Source: Pycnopodia helianthoides (Eukaryota > Echinodermata > Asteroidea > Forcipulatida > Asteriidae). From it: DNA of 64,000 bases. The notes under the pieces were generated by a model that saw nothing but the letters and a program-made list of their open reading frames with translations, did no database searches and had not been told where the DNA came from. A program made the translations under genes and the position numbers. Within the stretch, counting starts at the first letter, position 1. The number at the start of each line of letters is the position of its first letter. The stretch spans positions 9,180,675-9,244,674 of the forward strand of contig CM063247.1 in assembly GCA_032158295.1 (NCBI GenBank), in the 5' to 3' direction. Below are positions 44,201 through 57,602 of the stretch, piece by piece.

Positions 44201-47200
44201 GATGGAAAACACTTCATTTCCTTCTCTGGAGAAGAAGAATTGTCAGGACCAATGCGTCCTTGGCATGTGGCCAAGATGTTCATGCACTCATTTAACTGTA
44301 CTTTATTTGTATCAGCACAAAGAACAGAACTGTTTTCTACATTGACTGTAAGCTGGAAGTTTGGTGATGACGAGGTAGCTGTTTCATCAAGTTGATAATT
44401 CTCCAGCATTTCCATACAATAAGGTGTCACTTTCTGATCATCATTTTCAGGCAATTGTTCTACATGTATCTCTGTGTTGCCTTTAGATGATGGGTTTTCT
44501 CTGGGCTGAACATCATTTGTTATCAAGCTGACAGTGGCATTTACTTGGCAAGCTTGTTCCCAATTTTCTGAACAAGAATAATTCTGTTGAGCAGAACATG
44601 AAACATACTCTGTGCCAACCGCAGGATCAGCTTCATGCATCTCATCTTCTGCAGCTTCATCTACTGTGGATGGACCGTCTGATATGATTTGGGCAGATGG
44701 AAAACACTTAATTTCCTTCTCTGGGAGAAAAAGAATCGTCAGTACCAATGCGTCCTTGGCAAATGGATTCCAGGATGTTCATGCACTCATTTAACTGTAC
44801 TTTATTTGTATCAGCACAAAGAACAGAACTGTTTTCTACATTGACTGTAAGCTGGAAGTTTGGTGATGACGAGGTAGCTGTTTCATCAAGTTGATCATTC
44901 TCCAGCATTTCCATACAATAAGGTGTCACGTTCTGATCATTGTTTTCAGGCAATTGTTCTACATGTATCTCTGTGTTGCCTTTAGATGATGGGTTTTCTC
45001 TGGGCTGAACATCATTTGTTATCAAGCTGACAGTGGCATTTTCTTGGCAAGCTTGTTCACAATTTTCTGAACAAGAATCAGTCTGTTGAGCATGTGCTTT
45101 CCTCCAAGGTACTGAAATATCCCCATAGTCGTATGTGAGTTCATCACCTGCCTTTATGTTCTTTGCAGCAAACAGACAAAGGAATGGTCGTTCAGCAAAA
45201 ATGCACTTCTTCATAATGCAATTAGGGTGCTTGTGATCATCATTAACTAGTCTCCCCAGTCCACCATCATCCTTGGTCGCATCAATACTGAAAAAATAAG
45301 TTAGGGTTACAATGAAACAAAAGTGCCAATTGTTTGTATAATCCACAGGATCATGAGGACAGATGTGACATCAGCTGCAGGAACTCTAAAGAGAACAGTG
45401 TAAATATCATTATCGTGGGAATTATGCAGGATAAATAATTAAAGTGAACAAAGGGGGTTGCATACAGAAATAAAGAGACAAGCCAAATGTTTAGGATATT
45501 CCATTATAAATAACTTAAAACCTCAAAAAGCCAAGCTCTACATACCACATTCTTCTCCCCTTGTGAAAGAAAAAGTACATAAACGATCCATTTTCGTATG
45601 TGTACTTTGAATGTCTTGCCTCAGCTGCAGCTCTCTCCAGTAACTCTCCTGAGTAGTTCAAAAGAAATTCTCCTTTTGTGAAGTTTTTGGCAGCAATCAC
45701 ACCACGGCCTTTAAAATAAAAAGAAAATAATAATATAACTACATTGTGATCAGTCATATACAAGTATCTTTAATTGTGTTTAGATAAAACAAAAAAAGGT
45801 TAAAACAGTATTTTAGAAAAAAGAAGAAAAAAAAGAAGTGAACTTTAAAAATATTTTCTGAGCGAGGCAGCTCACTGACCTTTTTCATTGCTGATATAAG
45901 CAGCACTCAATCCATCTCTGTCATCCTCTGGAGAATCTGTCTATAATATTATTAAGTAAGATATACAGCTGTTACATAATTTATTTCCTATTGGCAGAGG
46001 AGCATGGTGTGTGTCGTATTCTAAACATTGAGTGATAATGCCTTATGGAGCATGGTGTGTGTAGTATTCTAAACATTGAGTGATAATGCCTTATGGAGCA
46101 TGGTGTGTGTAGTATTCTAAACATTGAGTGATAATGCCTTATGGAGCATGGGTGTGTAGTATTCTAAACATTGAGTGGTAATGCCTTATGGAGCATGGTG
46201 TGTGTAGTATTCTAAACATTGAGTGGTAATGCCTTATGGAGCATGGTGTGTGTAGTATTCTAAACATTGAGTGGTAATGCCTTATGGAGCAGGGTGTTTG
46301 TAGTATTCTAAACATTGAGTGATAATGCCTTATGGAGGAGCATGGTGTGTGTAGTATTCTAAACATTGAGTGATAATGCCTTATGGAGCATGGTCAATAC
46401 AGACAGTATTCTAAACATTGAGTGATAATGCCTTATGGAGCATGGTGTGTGTAGTATTCTAAACATTGAGTGATAATGCCTTATGGAGCATGGTGTGTGT
46501 AGTATTCTAAACATTGAGTGGTAATGCCTTATGGAGCATGGTGTGTGTAGTATTCTAAACATTGAGTGATAATGCCTTATGGAGCATGGTGTGTGTAGTA
46601 TTCTAAACATTGAGTGGTAATGCCTTATGGAGCATGGTGTGTGTAGTATTCTAAACATTGAGTGGTAATGCCTTATGGAGCATGGTGTGTGTAGTATTCT
46701 AAACATTGAGTGGTAATGCCTTATGGAGCATGGTGTGTGTAGTATTCTAAACATTGAGTGATAATGCCTTATGGAGCATGGTGTGTGTAGTATTCCAAAC
46801 ATTGAGTGGTAATGCCTTATGGAGCATGGTGTGTGTAGTATTCTAAACATTGAGTGGTAATGCCTTATGGAGCATGGTGTGTGTAGTATTCTAAACATTG
46901 AGTGGTAATGCCTTATGGAGCATGGTGTGTGTAGTATTCTAAACATTGAGTGATAATGCCTTATGGAGCATGTGTAGTAGTCTAAACATTGAGTGTAATG
47001 CCTTATAGAGCATGTGTAGTAGTCTAAACATTGAGTGATAATGCCTTAAGGAGCATGTGTGTGTGTAGTATTCTAAACATTGAGTGATAATGCCTTATGG
47101 AGCATGGTGTGTGTAGTATTCTAAACATTGAGTGATAATGCCTTATGGAGCATGGTGTGTGTAGTAGTCTAAACATTGAGTGGTAATGCCTTATGGAGCA

Positions 47201-50200
47201 TGGTGTGTGTAGTATTCTAAACATTGGGTGGTAATGCCTTATGGAGCATGGTGTGTGTAGTATTCTAAACATTGAGTGGTAATGCCTTATGGAGCATGGT
47301 GTGTGTAGTATTCTAAACATTGAGTGGTAATGCCTTATGGAGCATGGTGTGTGTAGGATTCTAAACATTGAGTGGTAATGCCTTATGGAGCATGGTGTGT
47401 GTAGTATTCTAAACATTGAGTGGTAATGCCTTATGGAGCATGGTGTGTGTAGTATTCTAAACATTGAGTGGTAATGCCTTATGGAGCATGGTGTGTGTAG
47501 GATTCTAAACATTGAGTGGTAATGCCTTATGGAGCATGGTGTGTGTAGGATTCTAAACATTGAGTGGTAATGCCTTATGGAGCATGGTGTGTGTAGGATT
47601 CTAAACATTGAGTGGTAATGCCTTATGGAGCATGGTGTGTGTAGTATTCTAAACATTGAGTGATAATGCCTTATGGAGCATGGTGTGTGTAGTATTCTAA
47701 ACATTGAGTGGTAATGCCTTATGGAGCATGGTGTGTGTAGTATTCTAAACATTGAGTGGTAATGCCTTATGGAGCATGGTGTGTGTAGTATTCTAAACAT
47801 TGAGTGATAATGCCTTATGGAGCATGGTGTGTGTAGGATTCTAAACATTGAGTGGTAATGCCTTATGGAGCATGGTGTGTGTAGTATTCTAAACATTGAG
47901 TGGTAATGCCTTATGGAGCATGGTGTGTGTAGTATTCTAAACATTGAGTGGTAATGCCTTATGGAGCATGGTGTGTGTAGTATTCTAAACATTGAGTGAT
48001 ATAATGCCTTATAATGTGAATTTTGTTTAACAGTGTTGTAGTCGAGACCCAATAGTCTGAGACCAAGACCGAGACCAATTAAGGCTCGAGACCGAGACCG
48101 ATACCGAGACGGGGAGGTCGAGACCGGTCTCGAGACGTACAACACTACTCTACAAACCGTACAGTTTTTAGAGCATTCTTACCTTTTTTGGCTCTCTTCT
48201 CCTAATTGAGTATCTTTGCACCTATATAAATAACAATAAAAGGCCTTCTTATAAAAAACACATTTTATTACAATGAATTAATGTCAACCATGTGATAAGT
48301 TGTATAATAAATTTATTTCGGATTTAGTTTACCCTTAATGTTTGAGTGCACAAAGAAAAATCATTAGAATGCGACTTTCTCATGCAATTACCTCCTGCTT
48401 ACTGTGCTGGCTTACTACAGTAAGCAGGAATTAATTGCATGAGTAAGTCGCATTTTACAAATTTTTTCTTTGTGCACTTGAATATTAAAGGTAAACTAAT
48501 TCCGAAATAAAATTTATTATTCAAGTAAACAGACCTGATACCAGTACTTTGTTATTTGAGAAAGGGAGGCAATTTCTCTGTGGTAAAAGACACCTCTATA
48601 TACAGAGGAACATGTAAGTTTCCATCGGAACGTTTCAAGGGGCACCAAGGCAGTGATCATGGAGTAAACGTCTCTGTTGCCCACATAAAGTATCACGTGT
48701 GAATGAGGCATGTCATCGTGGTTTCCCCCCCCCCCCCTTTTTTTATCATAATTTTTGTTTATGTATGTGAGTGTATTTCTTGTTTTTCTTTTTTTATTAC
48801 CCTCATGATTAGGTCATAACAAAGTTCAAATTGCATGGTTGGACATCATAGTAAATTCACAGACAAACAGACATGGTTGAGTTATTACTATTAGGCGTGG
48901 ACTCAATACTTTTAATGTTTAAAGGCTGCTTATTTGCACTATTCTGAATCAATTAGTTAAAGGAACATTACAGAATTTGTAAGAAAAAAACTTGTAAAAT
49001 ATACTTTTTTATCACAGATTTACAAAAAACTTACACGGTCTAATGATGATGATAGTAGAAAACATCCCTTGAAATATTGCTGTCTGAAATGCCATATTTG
49101 ATGAGAAATGAATAAACTGATTTTCCGATTGGAGTTTATCACTCAGTGAGCGTTTTATTCATTTGTTGAATCTATATGATTTCATGCAAATGTGTTATCG
49201 GTTATTCACTATTTTCTTGTGACCCAGATGGCCGATCGATCTCAAACTTCTACAGGTTTGTCAGTTTATGTATATGGTGGATTGCATAAAGTACTTACAC
49301 TGCCAGCAACTGTTTTGTTAGCAAAAACCAATTCTGTAATGTTCCTTTAATACTCAAGATCAAGACCCAATTAAGCCCGGATCATATTTCCTGCAAATGC
49401 GAATGCAAAACGAGTTTGACTTCAAAAATTCGCTATAAAAATTTCACAAGAGTTTGCCCTTTGGGCAAATCTTGCGAAATATTTGCAGCGAAGAAAGAGC
49501 TGTGACATCAAATTCGTTTGCATGAAGCATTTGCAGGAAGTATGAACCGGGAATTAACTGGGGCACTGTACTCCATTAAAAATTATATCATATCTTTGGT
49601 TCTCCTAGTGCCCCAGTGAATAGGGTATCAGCACCACACTTTTCGTCAATATGCTCTGATTTTCCACACAATCCAGTTACAAAAAAATGACCAAATGACG
49701 AAAAAGACACAACAAAATAGCTTGAAAATCGCCTACTGGATTCTTGATATGTCAAAGATGAAACATCAAGCATGTAATTGTACTCACTGTCATTTTTTGT
49801 GCTCTAAATTGGTGCATTTAAGTCCCCAATCAAGCAAAGCATTGCTGATGATTGGCAGCAGTTTTCTATCAAAATAGACAGGTGCCCTACCGTCATCCTA
49901 GTGGTAGATCATGCGGTCACGTTTCCAGCAGTGTTTGCCAACATCAATTGCCGCTGATGCATTATGGGTTATGGATGTAAATCAATGACCTTTACATCCA
50001 CAACCCAGCGGCAAAGTGATGTTGGCATACACGACCGGACACGTGACCGCATGACTTACCGCAACAACGGAAAGGGCACCCGTCTATTTTGATTGTTAAA
50101 TAATGCCAATCGTCATCAACATTGTTTTGCTTGAGTGTGGACTTAAAAGCATAAATTTGGAGCACACAAAATGACTGCGAATACAATTGCTCGATGTTTC

Positions 50201-51592
50201 ATCTTTGACATATCGAGAATCCAGTAGGAGATTTTCAAGCTATTTTGTAGAGTCTTTTTCGTCATTTGGGAATTGTTTTGAACTGTGTCGAGTAGAAATT
50301 TATAGCAAATTGACAAAACATGTGGTGCTGATTATATTTTCACTGGGGAGCTATGACAGTAGGCGGGTTATAATATAAGACTATGCATGTCATAGGTTGT
50401 CGGCTTACCCGTTCAGTTTGGATCTCCATTATGAATGATTATTTACTCACACATCTGTGGAGAGAGGGTAAATACATAAATATCTTCTGTGTAATGAAGC
50501 CACTATTACTACACTAGTGACTACAAAGATAACATGTAGGAGGTTTTTCTGTTGTACTTGTAGGCCTATCTGACTATTATAGGCCCTCTACCATGTATAC
50601 TGAAATGTCTTTTTTATCCTTGAATACAAAAACCATTGTTTTGTTTGTAAACAAATGCATGTTTACTCCAGAAATAATGCAAAAGCCTGAGCTAGTTAAG
50701 TTAGAATTAACTAATTAAAACTAATCACTGAGGTAAGTTCGTTGGAGGATACTAATTGACACAAAGAGTGGGGTAAGACAATATTAAGACTATCACTAAG
50801 AGTAAGACTAGAGTCGAAGACTTAACAATGTAGCATAGCAGTTAGACTAAGCTTTAAAAATGTATATCATTTAACTAATAACTTTCCAAAATGTTAACGT
50901 CAACAAAGACGAACCATATATATCATGCAAGGTAATCCTTTTCTCACAATGTAGAACTTGACAAATGCTATTTCCAGGTCATCATACAGAACTGCCCAGT
51001 GATCTGTAATGTAGAACCCATACTGCAAACTTATTTTAAACTCAGTACAATGTGCAACTACTTTATCCATGACCCACTGCTCTGATGTTACAAAGTAACA
51101 GATATCAGGCATTATGTTAAGAAAAGTCAAGGAGGCCTCTTGTGATTAAGCCTAAACATGCAGTGTAAAATTATAGTAATAAAACTTCTTACCAGGTTTT
51201 GTATTTAATCCTTGTGCAGCAGACATAGTTTGCCATAGCAAAATGGCGCCATCTAGTCACACACACAGGCAGCCCAGCATAAATGAAACAAGCGATCCGA
51301 TTGGTTAAGAGTTTATAGGATTTTGCTTATAGAAGCGCCCTCATCAGGTAGCTACAGGTTAGCTTTTCTCTGCACACATCATTCAATGTGTGTCTCCACA
51401 TGGTATGACCATGTCTCCCCAGGGATTCCAAGTGGAGAAATAAAGAAATTGGAAACATAGACTTGTGGTAGTCCAAGGATTATTTCTGCATTTTTTCCTT
51501 ATGGAACCACTTTCTGTGTCTCCACAAGGAAATGAGTCTCCACAAGGATAACAGGGTACTCATATCGGTCTCCACAGGGATGCAAAAGTGAG

Positions 51593-51635
<43 letters not shown>

Positions 51636-54600
51636 TTTGTTTCTGTCTAGTGGTGCTCCCATTTTGAACAATAAATTCAAAACCAATTAAGGGATAATAA
51701 TTCTACATTTATTTAGCAAAGATGGAAACAAGATCGGTGAAGACTTACTAAATATTTTCCCGTTTTGGGGGAAATTTATATTTTAGTTACAAAAGGTGCA
51801 TTCAGCAGAGCTACGTATCTCTAGAGGGGCATCAAGCTGCTTCATTTGATTCTATACTCAGCCTGTTCTCACTGCAGTTTTCCCGGAAAAGCAACTCCAT
51901 TTATCATACATCACATCATGACTGTGAAGTTCCCATGGTAACGCTCAAAATGGCGGTGTAAACATTTTGTATGAAACTTAAAGATGTCATCTTGTCAGTT
52001 TGTCACATTATCTTTTTCCCAATTGGCTCAAAAATGTTACAGCCAAAGCTGGCCTTAGAATTAGTAAGTCTATATAATTCCGTATTCCAGTGGTGCATCC
52101 ACACAAAAATACTCAAAAATAAGTGTTGCCTGGATTGGGGAGGGAGTAGAGAGATTATACCAAATAAAACAGACCTCATGCTCCCCCCCCCCCCACACAC
52201 ACACACAAGTGTGTAATGACCTCCAATCGTGCACCCTCCTTTGTTCAACTCTTTGTCCTGACAAACGTGGACCCCATTGTTTTCCTTTGCGATAACAAAC
52301 GTGCACCTATTGTCCCTTTCGTTGTAAGTCATCTGTTTGAATGTCAAACTCACACGCACACACACACTCCCCGCCCCTCGTGCCCACTGCCGCAATCACC
52401 AGATATCTGGAACTGAATGCTTTGAGTTTGAGCTTACAAGCATTGGGGAAACGCAGGTAAGCTTTGTACCCAGGAGGTTTTCTCGGCGTCTCGTAGAGAC
52501 GTTTTGAATTTGTGCACACTTAATTTCTGTATTGAATGTGAATGGGTGGACACACTGTGTTTGAAAAGTTCAGCAAAATTGGACAGTCGAATTACAGATT
52601 TCGGTTACTAAAAATTCCTAATAAGCACCTTTAAAGTCCAAGTTGTTGTTTAAGTTTTTTAATTTGTTGTACTCCTACTTATGTATACCAAATTATGTTA
52701 TTGGTTATAAATTTTTCAATCATTCCAAGCTTTCGATCAATTTTTAATCACTGCACCTGTAACTTTGACGCTGTTCACACCAGGGCATCGCTGTAGATCA
52801 ATTATGAACAACAGCTTGTATTCAGCTTTGGTGAAGAAAAAAAATGTTCAGAACATCTCACGTAGGGGGGGTCTTCAGCCATACTTGCTTCATGAATAGT
52901 TCTCTATCTAATAAAGACATGTAGCAATAAACACTCCGTGGATGGTTTTGTGAAGGAAATCATTCATTACAATCCTCTGGTTGAAACATGAACGACAGCA
53001 CCCAGTGGCGTAACTAAGACTAAGGTGGGACAGCCAATTGATATCCGTGCCCCTATGGTGCCCCTATGGTGCCCCTATGGTGCCCCCTTCTCCATTTGAA
53101 ATCTGGAATTTTTTTATATTAAAAATGACCGGAGTAAAATGTTGCATTTTATGAGCTTTTATGTAAGAATTTCAATGTTTGTACAACTATTTTTCAGTTT
53201 ACACGCAGAAAAATAGTAAATGGCACAACGAGAGCGATGAGAGAGGACTTGTCTAAGAGAAATTCAAACGGAAATTACAGTTTAAGTTGGCCAAAAGTCC
53301 CCTTAGAAAAAAATGGTGTACCCCCCGTGTACCCCTCCAAAGATTTTAGCCTAGTTGCTGCGCTGATAACACCACGCAGAGTATCAACCACAGACAGACT
53401 TAATTTATGATTTTCAATTTAGTCATGACGATGTTAAATTAAATTACATTCAAAAACGGGGTATGCTGTAGTGATGTGAATTGTTGTAATAAATTGGTTT
53501 CCACGTACGTCGTTACTTTTTAATTTCAAGTACATGTGTAATTTCTACGTGAACATATCAATTTTGACACTCTAAATATTAGATTATGACTAATGGCGTA
53601 CAATGTACTCATAGAAACTAGACAATGTTGATGTTGTACAAAAAATCAAACTGAGAACGTTCTCGGTCATCTGTCAAAACATGCACCTAGGTCTCTTTTG
53701 TTTAAGTCCTCGATGTCCGGATGGCTGAAGAGGGGTTATAATCACAAGGGAGTGAGGCAACAAGTGATGGGGGGGGGGTCGTTAATCCTCAATACCCCTC
53801 CCAATGACCACCGAGGGCCACAAGCGACCCCCGAGTAGCAACATCTATTATTATAACAGTCCCCCATGTAAGTCTGAAACACTTTACGAAGTGGTGTACA
53901 TGTACATCAACATACTACTACACGTTTTTCACTCCCCACTTTTCAATTCGAATTCATCGGCGCAATCAATCAAATTAACCGCGCACCTCTTGTGTTTCCA
54001 AACCAGCGCTTGACACTGTTCCCCGCGGAGTCACACGGCAAACCCCAAAGGGGAAAATCACAACCCCCCCCCCCCCACCCAGCCGCCAATGGTGCAGTCT
54101 ATCAAGAAATAAATAGAACTTTATAAAGAGCAAAAACAAACTTGTCGAAACTGTATATGCAAGGGTTTTTTTAAGAAGTCTCGCCAGTGTTTTTGCACAA
54201 TTTTACAAGCAATTTCCGTCGGTTTTCTCTTTCAATCATCTGAACATTTTTATTTTCTTAAAGGTAGGGCATACATCATTCACGCTGGCTCAACCGCTAT
54301 GACTTGCCCAGCTTTAAAATATGGCTGAAATAAATCTTGGCTCGGGGGGGGGAAGAGGTCCCAACCAGCATTATTATTTGGTTTTTTTTTTAAACCGCAT
54401 ACAGTGAAATCGTATTTTTAGTCAGGTTTCATTTTCTAAGTTCACCATCAAACTTTCTGACTATTTAATATTATCCACTGTGGTCTTGTATAATAAACTA
54501 TGCCGACCTGCAATATGTGGGGGAATGCACCGACACAGTGCATATGTTAGCTCTGGCAAAGTTTTTGCCGCTATATAAATCATGCTACTTTGAAACAAAA

Positions 54601-57565
54601 TGTAAGAACATTTTTTTATTGTGTTTAAGGGCTGCAACGTGCATTTGGTATAGGCTTTTATTTATTTCGGCTGGCTACTTAATTGCAGTTTTGTTGATTT
54701 GTCTGAGTCCCAAATATCAGAAATCAGACTGAAGTAGGAATTATTTCATGTCTGAGTGGGATATACAGAGCCTGTGAAGTCGCATTGTTTGAAATGTTTG
54801 ATTAACTCTCCGGTAAATGACAAAATATTAACCAAGAAAAGGGTGGTTTTAATTCTACACTTTCACGGACTGTGTCATTTCATGTAACAATTCACGCCCA
54901 CTTTTTGGAAAATGATGTCAGCAATAATAAAGCAAAAGAGCACAATTGTTGGCTATTTATTGATCTGATAAACATGGTTTACTTCGATAAAGGTTTAAGA
55001 ATGCACAGTTGTCTGGACTCCCCCCTGGTTGGATCTTCTGACACAATGTGGGCCCCTCTACAAACCCACGAGTCTGTAAGGGAAGTCAAGAATCATCCTG
55101 AACTTTTATAAGTTTGGTTGTTTGCCTTTGATCAATAATTTCCTCTGGGATTACAAAGAGCATATCATGGTCTTATTAATATTACCTCCCATGCCCTCCC
55201 CTTAAGTCAGGCCCATCAAAGAGAAAACCAACAGCAACATCAAAACAAAATTACGTCTTTCTCGCGCGGAGGAAATCAAAAATTCAGGATCGTTTAATAA
55301 CAAAGGATGTCCAGAATTTATCGGGCGCCATATTTTTTGATAATCATACTTCGGTGGGACGGAACAACTCATTTAGCCTCGGGGTTAATTATGACGGGGG
55401 AAACCGGCTGACAGGAAACGAGGGGCAAGAAAACAAAAGGTGTTTCTCGCAGATAAAATCAGATTGAGTCTTGCTGAGGAAACACACGTCTTATGGGTTG
55501 AAAGGGGCAACGGAGTCCAATACTTTTCTCAGATAATTGTTCTTTTTTTTTCTCGTATGCCTTGACAGTGGATTAATGGCTGGCCGACCTTTATAAATGC
55601 AGGGACCGATTCCAATAACATTTGTATCTGTCTTTCGCACACACTTTGCAACTCAACTCTTTTTGGACACGTATAACATTCATTTTGAGTAGTTAATCTT
55701 ACATTTTGAACAAGGAACTGTTGTTCTTGTGGAGTATACACAGGGAAAATAGTATATAATTTGTTAATAAACCACGTAATCGGTGACGTCACCTCCATTA
55801 CCGGAAGTAAAAAATTCACCGACTACATCAATAATGATAAACCCGTTTGGTTGTATAATTTCCCTTTTAAATTGTGTACTCTTTCGCATGAACTCTGGTA
55901 AAATACATAATTAAATCTTATGTAAAAACGAAAAAGTAATTATTTGATTACTATACACATATATAAATGGCTTTCATAAGTACATATGATAAACAAATGT
56001 TTTAACAATCATTAAAAATTTGTCTTTAAATTAGATTTTAAAAACAAAAATCAGATAAAATAACTCAAAACAAGCATAAATAAAAGTAAATATATCATTT
56101 AGTAATGATGGGGGGAAAATTGAATACAATTATTTTAGTCAAGAAATGCCCCCTCTCGAACCTAATCATAACATTTCCCCCGCCATGGAAGTTTGGAGTT
56201 TTGTGTAAATCATTATTTATTCAATCAAATCATTACTTATTAAAGTTGATCAATTGCAGAGCAATGCCTTCACTTCAGAGACCCACACAGGGAATAAAAT
56301 GAGCTTTCCAATTCAGTTAGTATTTAATAATGTAATTCCTCGGGAATAATTATTGAAATTAATTTGGGTGTACTATTATTGGACAGACGTGTTGACCGCT
56401 ACACCGTTGAGCCTCCACAGCGACAAGGGACCATTTGAACCCAAAACGGTAGCAGCCAAGCACCTCGTCACACATCAAAGGTATACCGTAATTGGTTTCT
56501 GTCCATTCAGATACTCTTATTTTTAATCACAACCAAACCGTGATATAAATCATCTAATTAAATGCTTCTTTTTCACAAGAAAACGCATCAAATCAAAACT
56601 AGTTTTAGCCTACATGGAAGTTTGTACTTATTTCTACATGTGGTCATTTGAAATAAAAAAAAACATGTATTGGGGAACTACTTTCATATTATTTTTTCCA
56701 AGACCCAATTTTTATAAGGTATTAGATCACTATGCTTAGTAAAGCCATAAATACATCACTTTCTTGTGCCATTAAAACAATTTCCTTCTTTCATCATTTG
56801 TTAGAGAAAACATTTAGCTTGGACATGCTTGGTGTAGACAGTGGGCGGGGGACGCTATTTTTGGCTCAGTTTTAGTATGGTTTCAGCATGGTGCGTGTAG
56901 GGGGTGGGGAGAGAAGAAATGGGGGAATAAAAAAGTTTTTTTTTTCACTTGTTATTACGCTCCTTAATTTGTTCTTCAATTGATTATAACACAATTGTGA
57001 AATTGGGCCGTGGTATACCAGTGCACCAGGAACGCTGTACGTATACACAAATTACAATCATTCAATGCTTCTTTTCACACAGGCTTTTCGCTAATCCCTT
57101 ATACAGATTAATGGCATAACCAAAAGACATTTCATTATTTATTCAATCAATCATAGAGGGAATCATCTCTCTCTCTCTCTCTCTCTGCTTGCAACCCACG
57201 TCTCCACCACTCTGACAATTAAACTAACGTTGCACGCCAATCGACCCCTTTTTCACAAGATGACAATCGGACTTCATGTACCTGCCAGAATAGACATTGC
57301 TCAGCAGCAGATGGGCGATTGCTTCACTATAAAGGACACCATTGAATTAAGACGATCCAACCGATGTAATCCCCACAGCTTTATTGATCTGCCTCTACAG
57401 TTTCTCTTTTTAGCACCCCGTTTGTAATTTTTTATAGAAGGGGATCAAGGCTTAGGAGACAACGGTCCCCGTTGTGATGTTACATGCTCGGGGACAATAG
57501 AGACTTAATCATTAATGTCGGGGGACAAAGAAGAACACTGTCTGTGAAGGCAGCCTTTTCAGGAG

Positions 57566-57602
<37 letters not shown>

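Noticed and set aside
42403..44395. Plus-strand open frames opposite the nested gene's main exon
   Set aside because: Shadows of the minus coding sequence, without recognisable content.
47024..48145. Long minus open frame with 16-residue repeats (MFRILHTPCSIRHYHS)
   Set aside because: Produced by the 48-bp minisatellite, whose period is a multiple of three; it lies in an intron and shows no unique domain.
50900..51145. Minus open frame (YFVTSEQWVMDKVVAHCTEF and following) as an extra coding exon of the nested gene
   Set aside because: It would need an intron of only about 54 bp after the 51193 donor, and the continuation to the SET exons needs a poor donor. Composition looks exon-like, so RNA-seq would settle it.
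55529..55819. Minus open frame of 96 codons near the 55240 block
   Set aside because: No recognisable domain; ends in a T/A-rich run; looks like chance or old repeat.
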